A DNA stretch of 64,000 nucleotides from Ophthalmolycus amberensis (taxonomy: Eukaryota; Chordata; Actinopteri; Perciformes; Zoarcidae): NCBI GenBank assembly GCA_024529925.1, contig JAFEUB010000909.1, positions 2,811,501 through 2,875,500 on the forward strand, given 5' to 3'. The translations under genes were made by a program, and so were the position numbers. Shown here one piece after another: positions 60,601-64,000 of this stretch (positions are counted from its first letter, which is position 1; each line of letters starts with the position of its first letter). Under the pieces are notes generated by a model. The model was not told the DNA's origin. It saw only the letters and a program-made list of their open reading frames with translations, and did not search any database.

Positions 60601-63600
60601 GTAGAATTCTTTCCATGAGCTGATGTTTAACGCTATCAAGGCAACTGTATGTATAAAATAACCCTTTTTTTAATAAATTAAACAAATCCATTTAATAAAA
60701 CTATTTATATATTTATGCAAAATATTCCTTGTCTGTGCAAACCGACTTGGCAGTAGGCCATTTCGGATTGTGTTTGTGTTTTGCTGAGTGTATGTACCCA
60801 ATGTGAGTGGCTTACTGTGTGAGGCCACCATAGTGAGCTTTGTTCAAACATGGGTATGTACAAGGCCAGCATGTGTTCCTGTCTGCCAGCCATGATGGAT
60901 GGTTCTCTGGTGACCTGTATCAACCTTTTCACCCCCGGTCTACCGTTACTCGCTGTTTGTTGTGCAGTTTTGATTGACAAGCATATTACAACTGTGAATC
61001 CAATTTAGTAAATGGTTGTTGTAATAGGTCTTTTTTTGCCATTTGTAATCCCTTTTGGCCTATTTTCTAGATTGGGTGGTAATGCAACACATTTATCAAA
61101 ATAGAAATATTAATAATTTCCTGTGCAATGTGGCGTGGAAAGAGTTTGCTTAATTATTATATGGCCCTGCTGTGTAGGACTCCCTGTGCTTGGTGGCTGG
61201 ACCTACAAGGGCTGTTCTGTTGGGAGGAAAACTTTGAGTTTTATGATCGAGTGGAAAGAATGGGACTAGCTCAGGATGTTGTCAAGCTCACCCCAACTGT
61301 TGCAGAAACCACCAAATGAGACTAGTAAATATGGAACGTGTGAGAATTCAGAGGAACAGTATTTAATTCGGACGTCATTAGTCTGATGTTGAAAGCACGA
61401 GCAGCCTGTGTGGCCTCGACATAACTCACTGAGGGATTCAACAATATGTCGCTAACAACGCTGAAGCTGCCAATAACATTAGGAGATCTGGCCACGTATG
61501 CAGCAAGTGACCAACTCTTTTATTTGTGTTAGATCAAATCAAAAGTTACTACCGTAAATGTAATGTCATTCCTTTGCAGCCTGTTTTCCTAACAAGCATT
61601 AAACCCCAAAAGCAGCTCAGTATCCTACATATATTAACTTTGACATAATGCCTTGTAGGATGGAATTTAAAGATCAAAGTACCTATTTGTCATGAGTGCT
61701 AAATCTTTAGCGTATGGTTTCCAGACATGTTTTACAAGAGGGCCGTCTTTACATCATCTGGAAAGAATCCAAAGGAACCCACTCAGTAGGTAAAGGCTTT
61801 TTAACAGCTTTTGTGATTTGGGATCCATGGAAGCAGGACAGAACAACAAATGAAGCCCTGTGCCATACAAGGGCAACTTGAAAATGTAATGATGTGTGAC
61901 CTAATGTGTTGGTGAAAAGCAATGGCAGTTGGTCTCTATGTGTAGTATGCGAGTGAGTTTAGGGAGCAGTCTAATGACCTGTCATAGACTCTTGAGGACC
62001 GAGTTGTAATATAGGAGAGTCCTAAAGTTTTCATGGTAAACACAGTTCTGTCATCAGGGGGGGCCTGTCAGTAGTAGAGTTTAGGTTTCAGAAAGCTGAG
62101 CTCTCAGTGAAGTTTATGACTCTGTGTGGATTATGACTTTATGACTGTGGATTACGTCAGTAGCATATCTGGCCAACTTTCTCAGCCCAATGACCATTGC
62201 TTGTGGAAATACAAAGAATACCCAACAAAACGGCCCTAAAGTATAGAAAATACAGCATACTCTACACATTCAATATAATATGCATACTATATGGTGTCTG
62301 ATGCTCTTGAGACACTGTATGTTTTGCAATTGTGACAGCCATGTACATTTATTGCAATGAAAGTTAGCATCTTCAAGTCACACTTGGAGTAAATTGTGAA
62401 TGGATCCATCCTAGTTCTTTAAATATGGTCATCCCACATGTTTATGTGACAGGTTTGTTTTATAGAAGAAGTGATCACTCTTTAAATGTCATCTACTTGG
62501 CTCTGTCAAATCTTATTGGACATTTATTTGGTAACAGCATCACTTCTGAACAAGCCTGCCTCCCAGCCAGGTGTGACATGGAGTAAAGCCATCTTCACAC
62601 AGGAATCGTAGCTTCTTTCTCTCTGGTTTAAGCTGCTGGATGGTGCAGCACACATTGTATTCTGTGTATTTAGGTTCAGGTCTGGTAGCTTTATTGACTG
62701 ATGTCCTGGGGAAAGGACAGCCTAGGGCAATGATTGGAACAGCACCCTGGCTCAAGGTAGACCGTAGCTCATTTCCCTACTGTTTATGGAATTACTGACG
62801 GCAGCAGCCCTAAAGCCCCAGCTCAGTCTGACATCAAACACTGTTACTAAACTGCCTGACACTGACCTAAGTAGCATTAGAGAATCATGATTTGGAAGAA
62901 ATCATGAATTGACTGTAAAAGTTGAAATATGTTTATGGGAACATGGCAAACTGAGACATTTTGGTGCAGATAATCTCAGCATACAGCATATTATTCCTTA
63001 TATTGTTTGGGGCCTGTTAGGAATTCTGTTTGATGATTTCCTGTGTGAGGAAACCGATAACATAATACCCCTTAAAAGCCAAAGACTCATTTTTGGCGAG
63101 TTCTAGGTTTAGAAAACTAGTGCAGTGGCCGATGAAGGAGTGCCCGTTCAGAACGGGCCTGTTGCTCGGCTCCGCGTACTGCAGCTTACAGCGTTGTCGG
63201 GGGGGATTACATATTAAGCTCCGACCCTGACCTTGATGTTGGTTTTCTGGACACAGAACAGGAATGTAGGTCTGTTGATTGGAAGTGTTTTAGAGGTTCA
63301 GTACTGGGAGAAAAATTAAAATATTGAAAGTCAGTCCAGTCTCTCAAAGTCTACAGACTTAAGTTAACTTGTTCCCTCTTTCTGAGAATATGCTTATTTA
63401 AAATAAGCATTTAAAGCATCGAACTGAATCTTCGGAAGTATCTGTTTAGACTTTTCAAAACAGTTTACAAGTACAAACCTAAATGCATTGCATGCTAAAT
63501 ACAATCATTTAACAATATTTTCAAGTAAACCTTTAATTACTATCCCATAGATGAAAGGCAGTAAACATTCGTAATGAACAGCAGCATGTTGGGATGCATC

Positions 63601-64000
63601 TTTTGTGCTGCCTTCATCAAAATCTGTTTAGTGATTTCTGAGAGTATTTTCTGAAATGATCAAGCAAAATAGATCACAACTGATCCATGAACTGTGTCTC
63701 CTGTTCTCAATTTCATCCATTTTGGCATTTTATTACAAAATTCTGACTTAATGAGCAGGTTTCCGAGTGAAAGCCATTGACCTGAAACTCCCAGGGTGCT
63801 CCAGTTTATGTGACCAAATTCACTCAAGTGGGGCCTTTCCCATCCCTGTAGTTCAACAAAGCGCTTGTGTTTGCTTGACCCTGCCATAAATATTGAACCA
63901 ACATTTTTGCCAAGAATTTATTCGGCGAATCAGTAACTCTGCTAATGAGCTCTAAAACACTTGACAATACAAGTTACAGCATCAATTTTCATGTATTCCT

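Larger units (their letters stand above)
52395..64000. other. Non-coding region right of angptl2
   Basis: No recognisable gene. It should contain the non-coding first exon and promoter of angptl2 (minus strand), which I could not locate. Apart from microsatellites at 57.4 and 57.65 kb, a short palindrome at 52.79 kb and an exon-like segment near 53.2 kb, it is ordinary intronic or intergenic-looking sequence. Moderately GC-rich stretches at 53.7-53.9 and 54.8-55.6 kb could be conserved non-coding elements. Confidence 0.5.

Noticed and set aside
61128..61319. 63-aa ORF starting MWRGKSLLNYY
   Set aside because: No codon bias, no splice context and no recognisable domain; consistent with a chance ORF.

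Overview
The window looks like vertebrate, most likely percomorph teleost, nuclear DNA. It is AT-rich and intron-rich, carries dispersed repeats I recognise as typical of spiny-rayed fishes, and holds only two confidently coding loci in 64 kb. I see nothing prokaryotic, viral or CRISPR-like. No tRNA, rRNA or miRNA gene could be supported by eye.

Layout. Bases 1-24 kb contain no recognisable gene: diverged repeats, microsatellites, a few isolated exon-like segments and at least one stretch resembling a conserved developmental enhancer. At about 24.2-24.4 kb a promoter-like stretch ends in a strong splice donor, a candidate non-coding first exon of zbtb34. Its putative intron (24.4-30.9 kb) contains a second promoter-like island near 28 kb with an unexplained coding-like ORF on the minus strand. 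The single coding exon of zbtb34 (plus strand, 509 aa, BTB plus three C2H2 fingers) lies at 30920-32449, followed by a ~5 kb 3' UTR with poly(A) signals at 37339 and 37467.

Bases 37.5-46.6 kb are non-coding. They include a promoter-like island near 39.4-39.8 kb and a large pair of oppositely oriented degenerate satellite arms (39.9-40.7 and 41.8-42.6 kb), followed by a small palindromic element. The minus strand from 52394 to about 46615 carries angptl2, a secreted angiopoietin-like protein. I resolve four coding exons with consistent phases and canonical splice sites, giving a 513 aa product; a non-coding first exon presumably lies further right. From 52.4 kb to the end I find no recognisable gene, only microsatellites and one exon-like fragment near 53.2 kb.

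In human 9q33.3, ZBTB34 is followed by RALGPS1, and ANGPTL2 lies antisense in a RALGPS1 intron. The zbtb34-angptl2 order and opposed strands here match that conserved block, but I could not see ralgps1 exons. The two genes are not functionally linked: one is a nuclear BTB zinc-finger regulator, the other an extracellular signalling glycoprotein.
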